A stretch of 64,000 nt of DNA. It comes from Gimesia aquarii (lineage in GTDB: Bacteria; Planctomycetota; Planctomycetia; Planctomycetales; Planctomycetaceae). The stretch is taken from positions 1,095,535-1,159,534 of the forward strand of contig NZ_CP037920.1 of assembly GCF_007748195.1 (NCBI RefSeq). Direction: 5' to 3'. The notes beneath the pieces were generated by a model. The model was given only the letters and a program-made list of their open reading frames with translations. It was not told the origin of the DNA and made no database searches. This document shows positions 1-8,573 of the stretch, one piece after another. Both the position numbers and the translations under genes were made by a program. Positions within the stretch are counted from its first letter, which is position 1, and every line of letters starts with the position of its first letter.

Positions 1-777
1 GAGTCGGGCTGTAGAGATTCCTTCCATAATCCAACGATTCAAAAACGTCAGCAAAACCGTTTTGTCGTTTAGATCAGGCTGAAAAGAATTCAGGAGATGA
101 GTTTCCGCACCCGTTGTTTCCCACATACGAGTAACTCTCTGGGGCGAAAATTGGTCCTTGGAATTGTGAGTGATATTTTGGTCGAGAAGAATCCGATTCC
201 CTTTCAAGTTACAAGGAGCCTCGCTTCGGAAATCACTTTTATTGAACTGCCCATTGAGTAAAGCCGCTCCTGTATAGAAATGGGGGGCTCCTATGAGTAG
301 TTTTGTGGCGACAGAACAGCCTGTGCCAGTTCCAGCCAGATAAATTCGTCCTGTGTGGATGTTAAGAATTTTTTGCAGTTCGCGGACTGTGTTTTGGACA
401 TGCTTACCAAACTGCTTCACAAACAGGTGACTGTCGGGCCAGTGATAGCCATTAGTGGGTGCAGCAGGGTCAACTGCGGGGGCACGAAATGAGAGCCCTA
501 AATAATTTCGGAAACTGATTTGCGGCATGATTTCATGCAGATCCTGTTCAGAACCGCCATCAGGATGTAACCAGATGACTAAAGGGTAGGCATATCCAGG
601 CTCGTAATGTTCTGGACGAAACAGGGCGACATGCTTAATCGGTAACCTGACTACCACATTCGACTGATTGTCATTTTCAGACATTCTGTCTACAGGAAGA
701 GGAGGCGTGAATGCGACTCTCTCTCCATTGAACACATATTTAATCCATTTAAGACGTTGCGCATAATCCATTGTCAT
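1..777 (-). CDS. alpha/beta-hydrolase-fold protein, C-terminally truncated by window edge
   Basis: The minus-strand frame is open from an ATG at 777 to the window edge, giving 259 codons with no stop. The protein reads as an esterase/phospholipase-type hydrolase: a strand followed by VIWLHPDGG (an oxyanion-type HPDGG loop), and later YLAGTGTGCSVA where a nucleophile elbow GxSxG would sit. Here the central residue of that elbow appears to be Thr (GTGTG), so the catalytic serine may be absent or elsewhere. No signal peptide is visible. A second ATG two codons in (771) is an equally possible start. The real end lies to the left of the window. The fold assignment is by motif only; the substrate is unknown. 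Confidence 0.6.
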   Translation of the reverse strand, partial: MTMDYAQRLKWIKYVFNGERVAFTPPLPVDRMSENDNQSNVVVRLPIKHVALFRPEHYEPGYAYPLVIWLHPDGGSEQDLHEIMPQISFRNYLGLSFRAPAVDPAAPTNGYHWPDSHLFVKQFGKHVQNTVRELQKILNIHTGRIYLAGTGTGCSVATKLLIGAPHFYTGAALLNGQFNKSDFRSEAPCNLKGNRILLDQNITHNSKDQFSPQRVTRMWETTGAETHLLNSFQPDLNDKTVLLTFLNRWIMEGISTARL

Positions 778-833
778 TTTACTTTCAGTAAGTCAGTGTA
801 GAGGAGTCTTAAATGTGGGGGAGTAACAGTAGT

Positions 834-1565
834 TTATTCCTGAGCAAGTTGAACTTTTGTGTGTGGATTTGGGGTTTTTGGTGGAATGGATCCATATACA
901 GGGAGATCAACGGCAGCAGCCACTTCGCTCATGGGGAAGTATTTTCCGGGACAGGCTGTTGCTTTGACATCGCGGTGCCCTTGTACGTTTTCACTGGAAA
1001 TGTGATATTCGGTTTTTAGAACTCCAACCAGTTTCTTAACGGCTGCCAATTGTGCTTCCGTAGGAGGTTCATTTTCGAAATTTCCTACCAGACAAACGCC
1101 AATCCCTTTCTGATTGTATTCATTATTTCCGGCATGCGCACCATGCATCTGCTCGCGCCAGCGGAATGTCGATTCAATTGCACCATCGGGCATGCCGTTC
1201 CCATTTCCAATGACGAAGTGATAGCCGATGCCCAGCCAAGCATTGCCGGACTTATCTTTTTTCTTGCTATGAAGCTCGTGAATACTTTCAACGCTTCCAG
1301 TTGATGAAGCGGTGTGATGAATTACGATATATTCCCAGTCACGTGTTTCAACTTCAGGTTTCCAGGGATTTTGTGGTTCAAGTGCCATTGTTGGTGGTGT
1401 GATAAACAACGGCGTATTGGGAGCTGGTTTGGAAACCTGAGCTGGATATTGAGGTTGTTGAGCAGGTCCGTTAATGGTCACAGGAGGCAAGGATGTTTGC
1501 TGGGTACATCCTGCGATCTCTAAGGCCGGCAACATTGCAACGCAACACATTATGATGCCCTTCAA
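834..1565 (-). CDS. N-acetylmuramoyl-L-alanine amidase (Amidase_2/PGRP-like) lipoprotein
   Basis: This is a predicted periplasmic, lipid-anchored zinc amidase cutting the lactyl-peptide bond of peptidoglycan-type muropeptides. The Amidase_2 zinc ligands are visible: IHHTAS in the first part, and GHRDV followed by TACPG near the end, plus the intervening YHFVIGNG strand. I chose a TTG start at 1565 because a GGGAGGG Shine-Dalgarno lies 7-8 nt upstream. It gives a compact lipoprotein signal ending in EIAGC, with the lipidated Cys at residue 20. A downstream ATG at 1550 is the alternative. A Pro/Gln-rich linker separates the anchor from the catalytic domain. Planctomycetes keep a thin peptidoglycan wall, so such an enzyme is plausible for recycling or remodelling. 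Confidence 0.87.
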   Translation of the reverse strand: MKGIIMCCVAMLPALEIAGCTQQTSLPPVTINGPAQQPQYPAQVSKPAPNTPLFITPPTMALEPQNPWKPEVETRDWEYIVIHHTASSTGSVESIHELHSKKKDKSGNAWLGIGYHFVIGNGNGMPDGAIESTFRWREQMHGAHAGNNEYNQKGIGVCLVGNFENEPPTEAQLAAVKKLVGVLKTEYHISSENVQGHRDVKATACPGKYFPMSEVAAAVDLPVYGSIPPKTPNPHTKVQLAQE

Positions 1566-2003
1566 AATGCTGCCCTCCCTGACAACCAATGTGCTTATCA
1601 ATTCGTTTGAAGTATAAAGAAATCAATAAAATCATTCTGCTAAGTAATTTTCTAAGTCGGGACTGTAATTCCGAGCGTATTTTGTGTCAATGCGGGGAGT
1701 GTTGGTGGTTTATGCTGTGGTTCTTTGAAATGGAAAAGGCAGCCTGAATCAAAAGATTCAACGATCTAAAGTCTCTAAATTAGCAACAAAAAGTGCATGT
1801 AATTTCTTCTCACATGCCTCAAATTACCTATATTGCGCAACAGACACGATTTTGATGAAAAATAGAGCTCTTTATAGATGAGACTGAATCTAAGCCTTAG
1901 TAAAGTCGAGAGCTCTCTACAAATTTGAGGAGAAAAGATTTGGTATTGTTATCAACACAGACCATTGAGCTAAAACAAGAGGAATTTCCGCAATTTAGCG
2001 GTC
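1566..2003. other. intergenic region, no gene seen
   Basis: This is AT-rich sequence between the end of bufC and the start of the amidase gene, both on the minus strand. I see no convincing ORF, tRNA or strong terminator. It presumably carries the amidase promoter. Confidence 0.5.
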
Positions 2004-2882
2004 TCATGCATGAGAGACGTCAATAAAGAAACCAGATGCCATCCAGTGTCTGAACCAGACATGGAGTTTTGCATCCAACTGATCTGGTTCCATGAGGCCT
2101 GACTCAGCAAATTGAGTGATCGTATCTCCTACTTTTAAGCCTTGATTGAGCTTTGATAACAGGAAGTATTCCGACTGAGAAACAGATTCCCGACGGACAA
2201 TAAATTTTCTGCGTGTAATCGCGAGATAGGTGATTTGCTGTTCTGGAATTGGAGGTGAATTTCCCTGTCGTGCGCTGGAAATATACTCGTGAACGGGAAA
2301 CTGAAATTGGAGTAAACGAAAACAGGGAGCCATTTGAAGGCAAACTTCAGGCCAGGCTTCTGGCTCTATCGAATTTAAAGCCTCTGCAGTGAGTGGCGTT
2401 ACTCTTTCGATGCCCGGGCCATCAAATACTTCGCTATAAATACGTTCCAACACGGCGATTTCAATCAAAAAGTCGGTCCAGTTGAATTCATCGTCCTCGG
2501 AAATTGGCTTGGTTTCTCTTAAAAACTGAGGAAAATGAGCTCCCAATTCACTGAGCGTATAACTGGTTGGTGGGTATTTCTGAAGGAACTCCATCGAGAA
2601 GGCACCAAAGGCCGTTTTTCCCATCGCACAAACCAGAGCGGGAAATTCTTCGCTTAAGCATTCCAGTAGACGAGCATAATACGCATTGGCATAGATACCC
2701 ATCCGCTCCAGACTAGTCAGTTGGGTGGAAGCGGTAATCACTGTTTCCAGCTCATTACTTTCCAATGGAATCTTACTTTGTGCCTCTTCAGAAGCGATGC
2801 CAGCTTCGACACCAGTCGGCCAACTGATAACGGTTTGCATCCAATGTTGAATTTGATCCAGATTGCGTGATTCGTTGCTCAT
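2004..2882 (-). CDS. bufC: HvfC/BufC family protein (DUF2063), partner of the MNIO RiPP enzyme
   Basis: This 292-residue protein has the layout of the HvfC/BufC family. It has an N-terminal helical part ([12 protein letters not shown]) typical of the family's putative DNA-binding or peptide-recruiting domain, then a segment with [15 protein letters not shown] and FPALVCAMG, which are family hallmarks. The C-terminal half ([12 protein letters not shown]) ends with a winged-helix-like region. In characterised systems this protein is a partner of the DUF692 iron enzyme and presents the precursor peptide. Its start overlaps the stop of bufB by 4 bp (ATGA), so the two are translationally coupled. 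No signal peptide is seen, so it acts in the cytoplasm before TAT export of the precursor. Confidence 0.85.
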   Translation of the reverse strand: MSNESRNLDQIQHWMQTVISWPTGVEAGIASEEAQSKIPLESNELETVITASTQLTSLERMGIYANAYYARLLECLSEEFPALVCAMGKTAFGAFSMEFLQKYPPTSYTLSELGAHFPQFLRETKPISEDDEFNWTDFLIEIAVLERIYSEVFDGPGIERVTPLTAEALNSIEPEAWPEVCLQMAPCFRLLQFQFPVHEYISSARQGNSPPIPEQQITYLAITRRKFIVRRESVSQSEYFLLSKLNQGLKVGDTITQFAESGLMEPDQLDAKLHVWFRHWMASGFFIDVSHA

Positions 2883-3808
2883 TCCACTTCAGCCGTAATG
2901 AATGATGCCGGGTGAGGGATCGCCTTTGAGGTTGTGTTCGTAACCATTTCTTCTGTACTTTCTTTTTCGAAGGAGCTCAAATTCTCATCCATGTAATTTT
3001 TGGCTTTCAGAACTTCCTCGTGCACAACAGGAAATGGTGGAATATCGGCATCCCACTCTAACAAAGTAGAAACTCCTCCGGTTCTCTGGTGTAATAACTG
3101 AAATAACTCCCAGACGGGATCAATTACCTTGCCGTCATGTGTATCAATTAAGTGGGTCCCACAGTTGGTATGTCCTGCCAGGTGGCATTGTACAACTCGT
3201 TTCGCGGGAACTGCTTCTATATATTTTACAGGATCAAATTCATGATTCACACTGGAGACATACACATTATTCACATCGAGCAATAAGCCACATTCCGCTT
3301 CTTCTGCCATCCGGCAAACAAATTCAGACTCACTCATCGTTGAGTCTTTAAATTCCAGATAACTACTAGGATTTTCCAGAACGAGCGGACGTTCCAAAAT
3401 TTCCTGAACAGTTCGAATTCGTTTAACGAGATGTGAAAGTGTACTTTCATTGTAAGGTATTGGCAGCAGATCATGTGTATTGCGTCCTGCAACGCCAGTC
3501 CAACAGACGTGGTCTGAGATCCAGTGTGCGTTCACTGATTCGGCTAGAGATTTCAGTTTTTTCAGGTAATCGCGATTGAGAGGATCGGTGCTTCCAATTG
3601 AAAGTGAGACACCGTGCATCACAATAGGATAACGTTCTGCGATCTGCTCCAGCACAGCCCGCGGTCTTCCCCCAGAGTCCATGAAATTTTCTGAGATGAT
3701 CTCAAACCAGTCTACTTCGGGCTGGTGTTCCAGTATATGGGCGAAGTGTACGGTACGCAGTCCGACTCCCAAGCCCAAATTTTCGTGTCCTAGACGTGGT
3801 TTTAACAT
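2879..3808 (-). CDS. bufB: MNIO family (DUF692) multinuclear iron enzyme, bufferin maturase
   Basis: This 309-residue TIM-barrel protein belongs to DUF692/MNIO, which uses two or three iron ions to convert cysteines of ribosomal peptides into thiooxazole-type or related products. The family signatures are visible: GVGLRTVHF near the N-terminus, [50 protein letters not shown], and [18 protein letters not shown]. These carry the conserved His/Glu/Asp/Asn metal ligands. It is the first gene of the bufB-bufC pair and lies 137 bp downstream of the precursor gene, with an intervening terminator. A short Lys/Glu/Thr-rich tail follows the barrel. The assignment to the family is firm; the exact modification is inferred from relatives. 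Confidence 0.93.
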   Translation of the reverse strand: MLKPRLGHENLGLGVGLRTVHFAHILEHQPEVDWFEIISENFMDSGGRPRAVLEQIAERYPIVMHGVSLSIGSTDPLNRDYLKKLKSLAESVNAHWISDHVCWTGVAGRNTHDLLPIPYNESTLSHLVKRIRTVQEILERPLVLENPSSYLEFKDSTMSESEFVCRMAEEAECGLLLDVNNVYVSSVNHEFDPVKYIEAVPAKRVVQCHLAGHTNCGTHLIDTHDGKVIDPVWELFQLLHQRTGGVSTLLEWDADIPPFPVVHEEVLKAKNYMDENLSSFEKESTEEMVTNTTSKAIPHPASFITAEVE

Positions 3809-3881
3809 ATGTCCTCACTCCGACTTTCAGTAAGGGGACTCTTATCCGAATCGAAAAAGTTTGCTAATGCGTGCTTGTAAC

Positions 3882-3926
3882 AAAAGCAGGCTCCAGACCA
3901 ACTAAATTGATCAAGGAGCCTGTTTT
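3882..3926 (-). terminator. hairpin terminator/attenuator between precursor gene and bufB
   Basis: Arms CAGGCTCC (3887-3894) and GGAGCCTG (3915-3922) form an 8-bp perfect stem. It is extended by an A-tract/T-tract on each side, so it can act on either strand. On the minus strand it lies directly after the precursor gene and before bufB, giving more precursor than enzyme transcript. Confidence 0.75.
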
Positions 3927-3945
3927 ATTATAGCAAAATCGAAAC

Positions 3946-4476
3946 TTATTTTTTGGGAGCAGGGGCAGGACCAACTTTTTTGCCAGCTTTTTCCATGGCT
4001 TTTTCGAATTCAGCACGGGCCAATTTCCATGCTTCTGGCATCAATGGCACACTGCAGCTTCCTTTTCCTTTACAGGAATTCATGCCAGGGTTAGAAGCAC
4101 AGCCACCTTGGCCTTTACATTCGTTGGAGCCTTTACATGCATGTTCTGCAACAGAGGCACAAGCTCCGAGACCAGCACAATCATTTTCCACACCGGCATG
4201 GGTTCCTTTGCAAGTGTTTAAACCACGACAGACATGTGGTTCACTCATCAGTAGACTCACATCTTTGGAATCCTTGTCATCAGCACCATGATCGTGATCA
4301 TCTTTGTCATCCCGGGTGGTACTACCAGCTTCTTCACCAGCAGCTGGTGTTTCTGAAGCAGCAGGTTGCTCTGGTGCTTTTTGCTGACAGCCAGTCATTG
4401 AGCCTGCTACCATGCCACCAAATGCAGCAAATGTCAGTCGATTAAAATCGCGTCGATTGAGTTCAGGGCGTTTCAT
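3946..4476 (-). CDS. bufA: bufferin-type RiPP metallophore precursor, TAT lipoprotein with nine core cysteines
   Basis: I chose the ATG at 4476 because a GAGGAAAT Shine-Dalgarno sits 7 nt upstream. This gives 176 residues. The N-terminus carries a twin-arginine signal (NRRDFNRLTF) followed by a lipobox ending at Cys30. Next comes an Ala/Glu/Pro then Asp/His-rich linker (residues 31-72, with HDH), a cysteine core and a Lys-rich helical tail. Core cysteines are at 83, 89, 100, 106, 114, 120, 126, 135 and 141, with a recurring C-x5-C spacing and CKG or CAG motifs as in BufA2-type bufferins. Established knowledge: bufferins bind copper after MNIO modification of cysteines. Lipid anchoring of the exported product is inferred from the lipobox. 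DoxX-type partners seen in some clusters are absent here. Confidence 0.85.
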   Translation of the reverse strand: MKRPELNRRDFNRLTFAAFGGMVAGSMTGCQQKAPEQPAASETPAAGEEAGSTTRDDKDDHDHGADDKDSKDVSLLMSEPHVCRGLNTCKGTHAGVENDCAGLGACASVAEHACKGSNECKGQGGCASNPGMNSCKGKGSCSVPLMPEAWKLARAEFEKAMEKAGKKVGPAPAPKK

Positions 4477-4555
4477 GGATTTCCTCATTGTTTTATGTTG
4501 GGGTGATGCAAGTTCATACAATGAACTCAAAGTAGAAAGGTCTGCTCTTTTGTTC

Positions 4556-4571
4556 TGTGAGTTATCTCACA
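4556..4571. promoter_or_regulatory. CRP/FNR-like operator, exact TGTGA-N6-TCACA
   Basis: This is a perfect palindrome with half-sites TGTGA and TCACA and a 6-nt spacer (GTTATC), centred about 88 bp upstream of the precursor gene ATG. It matches the CRP-family consensus exactly. Which regulator binds is unknown, because none is encoded in the window. Confidence 0.55.
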
Positions 4572-4714
4572 TTTTCTGCAAAATTTAAACGGCGGATGAT
4601 TGAATTCGCTAAAAATTTCCATTTCTTTTTTGATGCAAATTTTTTCTTAACTCAGCTGTTTTAACGTATTTCATAATAGAACTATCTCTGCAACAGAACA
4701 GCATTCTGAGAAGT

Positions 4715-4730
4715 TGTGTGTTAGCTCACA
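4715..4730. promoter_or_regulatory. second CRP/FNR-like box, TGTGT-N6-TCACA
   Basis: The half-sites TGTGT and TCACA with a 6-nt spacer differ from the CRP consensus at one position. The box lies 159 bp from the exact box upstream of the RiPP precursor gene. Confidence 0.35.
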
Positions 4731-4867
4731 GGATCGTATTGCTCGAATCTCGATATAAAAGGTAGAGGCACACAGCCTCTCAATGGAATGAGTAAGACAA
4801 GATCCAGAACCTCCAATCAAACACTTCGCAGCACAAATCATACATGTACCCGAAACAACACTGATTC

Positions 4868-4894
4868 TTCTTGTTAACAGAACAAGAATTTTAA
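4868..4894 (+). terminator. orphan terminator-like hairpin
   Basis: An 8-bp perfect stem (TTCTTGTT with AACAAGAA) and a 5-nt loop are followed by TTTTAATT. No protein gene precedes it on the plus strand, so it may end an unannotated small RNA. Confidence 0.35.
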
Positions 4895-5444
4895 TTGGAG
4901 AAGAATGTCAGCAATCACATGAGATGCTTTTTGTATGTCACGGCCCAGGATATTTGCCTTTTAAAATCAACTTGATTGCTTCATTTGACGTAAGAAAGAA
5001 AGGCTCCAATCGAATTTGCATTTACGGTCATTGATTTATTCAGAAGAAAAGGCTGTATGTTCTGATTCGATAAGAGGCATTACTAAAATTACATGCGATT
5101 TCAAATCAGACTGGTTTGCGTCAATCAATTGTTTGCTGGTTTTACCTCCAAAAAATCATAAATAGTAATTTGCAACTCGAGGTGGTACTTCGGCTTTGAG
5201 TTCAGTGAGTCGCGCTGTTGAATGTCAACCCTTTCAGAGTTCAGCACGTGCCTGCGTTAATTCAGGAGTTTTAGCTAGTTTATGGGAAGGTCACTTTTCA
5301 TTATGTTTTACTAACCGTTACAAGTCTCATATCAATTACAAAAATATGAACCAGAACATTCCTGTTAATTGAATAAACCATCAAATCTATCCGATATGTA
5401 AAACCGTGTAGGACTTCTGGGCCTGTTTTAAAAGGGGTTTTATT

Positions 5445-6257
5445 GTGCGTGTACCAAGTTTAATCGCTGTAACACTCAGCTTCATACTCATAACATTTTT
5501 CACCCAGTATGTTCAGGGTGAAGAAATCAAGTGGCAAACCAATTTAAAACGAGCTGCCCAACAGGCTCGTGTTGAAGAAAAAGCCATGCTTATTCAAATT
5601 GGAGCATCTTGGTGTGGGTTTTGTCACAAGATGGAGAGAGAGACTTATCGGAATCAGAAAGTGATAAAACATGTCAATTCCTGTTTTATTCCGATTCGAG
5701 TCGATGCTGACCAAAATACAGAATTAGTTGAAGCCATCGGTGTAGCAGGGCTACCAACGACTGTTATCATTACGCCTCAACTAAAAATTGTGAAGAAGAT
5801 TTCTGGCTATGTTGCTGCTGGAGAAATGACAGGGCATCTCAACAAAGTATGTCTTGTTAACCATGAACGTAAAGTACCAGTTCGTACCACCGAAAAGATT
5901 CAGAAAATGAGTCAGAATCAGGTGGTCTCTCAATTTGCATTCAAGAATGTTTGCCTGGTGAGTATGCTGGATGATCAACGGCTTGTTGAAGGTATCCCAA
6001 ATTTTACTTCTGAATATAAGCAACGGAAGGTTTGTTTTGCTTCCGCAGCGAACAAAAAGAAGTTCGACTCAAATCCGGATCGATACTGGCCTGCGTTTGA
6101 AGGAAACTGCCGCGTTTCACAATTGGAAAAAAGTCAATTAGTGGAAGGTGATCCGCATGTCGGTGGTGTGTATCGAGAGAAACTCGTTTTTTTCACTTCT
6201 GCTGATCAGCGAGATCGGTTTTCCGCCAACCCGGCAGGATATCTCTTACACCCATAG
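5445..6257 (+). CDS. secreted thioredoxin-fold protein fused to two YHS-like repeats
   Basis: A GTG start at 5445 follows AAAGGGG. Residues 1-25 form a Sec signal peptide (ITFFTQYVQG). Residues about 30-135 form a thioredoxin-like domain of the DUF255/thioredoxin_7 type with the active motif W-C57-G-F-C60 and a cis-proline loop GLPTT near residue 104. After a linker, two YHS-like units follow (about 165-218 and 221-270), each ending in a hydrophobic strand and a DxxPxxYWP or SANPAGYLL segment. The protein is therefore a predicted periplasmic thiol reductase/isomerase linked to metal- or Cys-binding modules. It converges on another gene made of the same YHS-like unit, which suggests related function. 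The reaction partner is unknown; delivery to the Cys-rich bufferin is only a speculation. Confidence 0.8.
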   Translation: MRVPSLIAVTLSFILITFFTQYVQGEEIKWQTNLKRAAQQARVEEKAMLIQIGASWCGFCHKMERETYRNQKVIKHVNSCFIPIRVDADQNTELVEAIGVAGLPTTVIITPQLKIVKKISGYVAAGEMTGHLNKVCLVNHERKVPVRTTEKIQKMSQNQVVSQFAFKNVCLVSMLDDQRLVEGIPNFTSEYKQRKVCFASAANKKKFDSNPDRYWPAFEGNCRVSQLEKSQLVEGDPHVGGVYREKLVFFTSADQRDRFSANPAGYLLHP

Positions 6258-6266
6258 TACAAAAAA

Positions 6267-6327
6267 CACCTGACAGCAATTCCTCTTCTTAGGTTGGAAG
6301 GGAGAGGAACAATGTCGCTGCCAGGTG
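6267..6327. repeat. long imperfect hairpin between convergent genes
   Basis: Outer arms CACCTG (6267-6272) and CAGGTG (6322-6327), then CAGC/GCTG, then TCCTCT/AGAGGA, build a nested stem just after the thioredoxin/YHS stop codon. There is no T-tract after it, so it is more likely an mRNA 3-prime stabilising structure than a terminator. Confidence 0.45.
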
Positions 6328-6348
6328 TAGTTCTAAAAATCACTAAAT

Positions 6349-6386
6349 TCAGCCTGTTGGTTTTGAGTCAGCAGGCTGATTTTTTT
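6349..6386 (+). terminator. rho-independent terminator of the thioredoxin/YHS gene
   Basis: A TCAGCCTG/CAGGCTGA stem (6349-6356 with 6372-6379) is followed by seven T. It lies between two convergent genes and can also fold on the minus strand. Confidence 0.8.
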
Positions 6387-6391
6387 GTAGG

Positions 6392-7288
6392 TTACTGAAT
6401 CTTTTCAATCGACTGTGGCTCGAGCCAGACAAACTTGCCGTGATTCGCAATTTGTTTCCCTTTCACACTCACTTTCACGCTTTGGAACCGGCTCTTATAA
6501 AGATCAGGATGCGAAGCATGTGCTCCTTCGATCACATAGACTTTTCCATCGTTACTCTTAATTGCGAGTCCTAGCTCTTTGGGGTCCTTTTTAGGATGGA
6601 CCCCGTATTCACAAGCAGCACAACCTGTTGTGCCATTGATCGAAACCAATTGAGATCCGATGGCGTTTGTACTACTCGTTTTCTGGCCACCCTCTTTCTG
6701 AGATACGTATTTAGCAGGGTTGGCCTGGAATTTTTGCTTGACACTTTCACTGGGAAACTGGTAACGCATACCTTGGTAAATGGCAGTGAATTCTGGTTTG
6801 CCTGGAACGTCTTTTCCTCCATCGATTTTGCAGACAATACATTTTCCATTGTGTGCTAAGTCAACATCAGCGTACTTCTGTGGCGATTGATCAAATATCG
6901 ATTTGATCTGCTGATTGGGGAATAAAAACGCTCGTCCTTGATAAAAACTCACATGATCCACCTTACCAGGGTTACGAACACCGTCATGATGAGAGAAACA
7001 GACAGAGCAATCACCATTTAATGCAGGAGCAAATTTCTCTGGTTCGGTTGCGAACATTTTTTTTATTTCCTCATTAGGAAACAGATAAGTCCGACCATCA
7101 TAGACCACAGCGTGCTCTGGTTTCCCTTTGACTATTTTTTGACTTTTAACGAGACAAACAGCACAATTTCTATTAAGTGCCACTGGGGCTTTATCAGCTA
7201 TTTGTTTCTCTTTTGCTTCAATTGAAACGGCTGTTAAGACAATGGATGCTAATAACGCAACCGTCATTACAAATGGTGTCAACTTCAT
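6392..7288 (-). CDS. secreted protein with three YHS-like CxxC repeats
   Basis: Residues 1-25 are a Sec signal peptide ending at SIEA. Three homologous units of about 55 residues follow. Each opens with a C-x2-C knuckle (CAVC, CSVC, CIVC), continues with a strand such as YDGRTYLFP or YQGRAFLFP, and ends with a helix and xxPxKY. This is the layout of YHS/TRASH-like modules, which are often metal-binding in known families. A distinct C-terminal part carries GCAACEYG and a small beta domain. The gene converges on 5445-6257, which carries two copies of the same unit. Metal binding is inferred from the cysteine pairs; the metal is not determinable. Confidence 0.78.
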   Translation of the reverse strand: MKLTPFVMTVALLASIVLTAVSIEAKEKQIADKAPVALNRNCAVCLVKSQKIVKGKPEHAVVYDGRTYLFPNEEIKKMFATEPEKFAPALNGDCSVCFSHHDGVRNPGKVDHVSFYQGRAFLFPNQQIKSIFDQSPQKYADVDLAHNGKCIVCKIDGGKDVPGKPEFTAIYQGMRYQFPSESVKQKFQANPAKYVSQKEGGQKTSSTNAIGSQLVSINGTTGCAACEYGVHPKKDPKELGLAIKSNDGKVYVIEGAHASHPDLYKSRFQSVKVSVKGKQIANHGKFVWLEPQSIEKIQ

Positions 7289-7664
7289 CGACGTCTCCTG
7301 GAAATTTTTTGTGTTGGATTTTTATCGTTGTGAGTGAGACTACCATTCAAACCTTTGTCCTGTCATTTAAAATAATGCCTTTGGTTTGGTTCGTGATGTT
7401 TCACTTCCCATTACTTACGTAATCAGTATTGCCGTGTCACAGAGCTCAATCTGTGGTCTATTTCACACTCTGAAAATTTTTTCCAGTTCTCTCAAACAGC
7501 AGTTTGCTGAATTGAAGAATCATGGTCTTCCGTCGTGAGAGTTAAAAACGGTATTGCATGAAATGCTCAAGTGTTGATAATCAGTACCTCTCTCCAAATC
7601 AGTCCTATCTTCAAACATATCTCAAACCCTCTCGTACTATTAAGTTATAAAAATCAGGTGCCTT
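7289..7664. other. divergent promoter region
   Basis: About 375 bp lie between the divergent YHS gene and the zinc-ribbon gene, with no ORF. It holds a palindrome CACAGA-N6-TCTGTG (7438-7455) overlapping a CRP-like box at 7452-7467. Confidence 0.5.
7452..7467. promoter_or_regulatory. CRP/FNR-like box TGTGG-N6-TCACA upstream of the triple YHS gene
   Basis: It matches the CRP-type half-sites at all but one position and lies about 165 bp upstream of the YHS gene start. A similar, exact box lies in front of the bufferin precursor. Confidence 0.35.
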
Positions 7665-8519
7665 ATGTGGTGCACAAGTTGCCAGTCAGATGTGGCTGCA
7701 GAAGTTTCTACCGATTCCAAGCGGGTCCATTGCGCAATCTGTGGCAATGATCTGGGAACGACAGCAGCTACACGAATTAGCGATAAGACTCAGGAAGCCC
7801 GGAATTTGCTTGCACGTTGGTCGAATCGTGAGATCCTGGATCCGTATGGTCCTTTGAGCAAGGTAGAGTCACGTCCGCAGTTTGCCTCTTCTCCCTTTGA
7901 GCAATCGGAAAAAAATGACCTTGAAAATGTTCCACCACAGGCTGCTGTGAAGGAACAAATAAATGAGAAACCTACATCAACTCACGCACAAGTTTCAAAT
8001 ACTCCTTATCAGGAAACACCAATTCCTGTAGAGCAGAAGTTAGAAAGCGAACCTATACACGAGGAATCAATTTCATTTCAACAAACGGCCGTTCCACGGT
8101 TGCGATCTGATTATCGTGATATTCAGGATTTGATCGAAGACGATGAGCAAAGCCCGAACTGGTTGGGGTTGGTTGGTCAATTAATGGCATATGGTGGTGT
8201 GGCTGTTTTAACAATTGGAACCACACTCGTTTTATGGGGTTATTATGGCGGACCTGCAAACTATGCTTCCACAGGCTGGCTCATCAGCACTGCCGGACAA
8301 ATGCTACTCTTTCTGGGAGTCATTACTCTCGTTTCAGCAGGGATGGAACAGACTTCATCTTCAGTGAGCCGTCGTATTGATCGTCTGTCACAAAGAATCT
8401 TCTTATTTGAGCAAGCCATGCTCGACCAACAGGACTCACAGAAAACCCAGCGCCCTAATCCGCAGCAGCCCCAAACTGATGCAACAGCATCAGAAATACG
8501 ATCCCGAAGATCTGCTTGA
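7665..8519 (+). CDS. zinc-ribbon membrane protein, unknown function
   Basis: The ATG at 7665 follows AGGTG. The N-terminus is a zinc ribbon (WCTSC near residue 2 and HCAIC near residue 22). It is followed by a long acidic, Gln/Pro-rich, probably disordered stretch (about 35-165). Two hydrophobic segments follow (about 172-195, VAVLTIGTTLVLWGY, and about 208-228, MLLFLGVITLVS), then an Arg/Gln-rich tail with a short amphipathic helix. It is therefore an inner-membrane protein with a cytoplasmic metal-ribbon head. I do not recognise a characterised family; similar architectures are common among uncharacterised planctomycete proteins. Confidence 0.72.
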   Translation: MWCTSCQSDVAAEVSTDSKRVHCAICGNDLGTTAATRISDKTQEARNLLARWSNREILDPYGPLSKVESRPQFASSPFEQSEKNDLENVPPQAAVKEQINEKPTSTHAQVSNTPYQETPIPVEQKLESEPIHEESISFQQTAVPRLRSDYRDIQDLIEDDEQSPNWLGLVGQLMAYGGVAVLTIGTTLVLWGYYGGPANYASTGWLISTAGQMLLFLGVITLVSAGMEQTSSSVSRRIDRLSQRIFLFEQAMLDQQDSQKTQRPNPQQPQTDATASEIRSRRSA

Positions 8520-8573
8520 ATTACAAGCAGAAAAGTATTCTCTTTGCACTCAATCTAGGTTTCGGTCAAATTA

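Larger units (their letters stand above)
4572..5444. other. long AT-rich intergenic region with hairpins, no ORF seen
   Basis: About 870 bp separates the divergent precursor gene and the thioredoxin/YHS gene. No ORF over 60 codons stands out. It contains a second CRP-like box (4715-4730), a 6-bp hairpin AGAGGC/GCCTCT near 4764, and a stem TTCTTGTT/AACAAGAA (4868-4888) followed by TTTTAATT. The last looks like a plus-strand terminator with no annotated gene in front of it, so a small RNA is possible. Confidence 0.4.
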
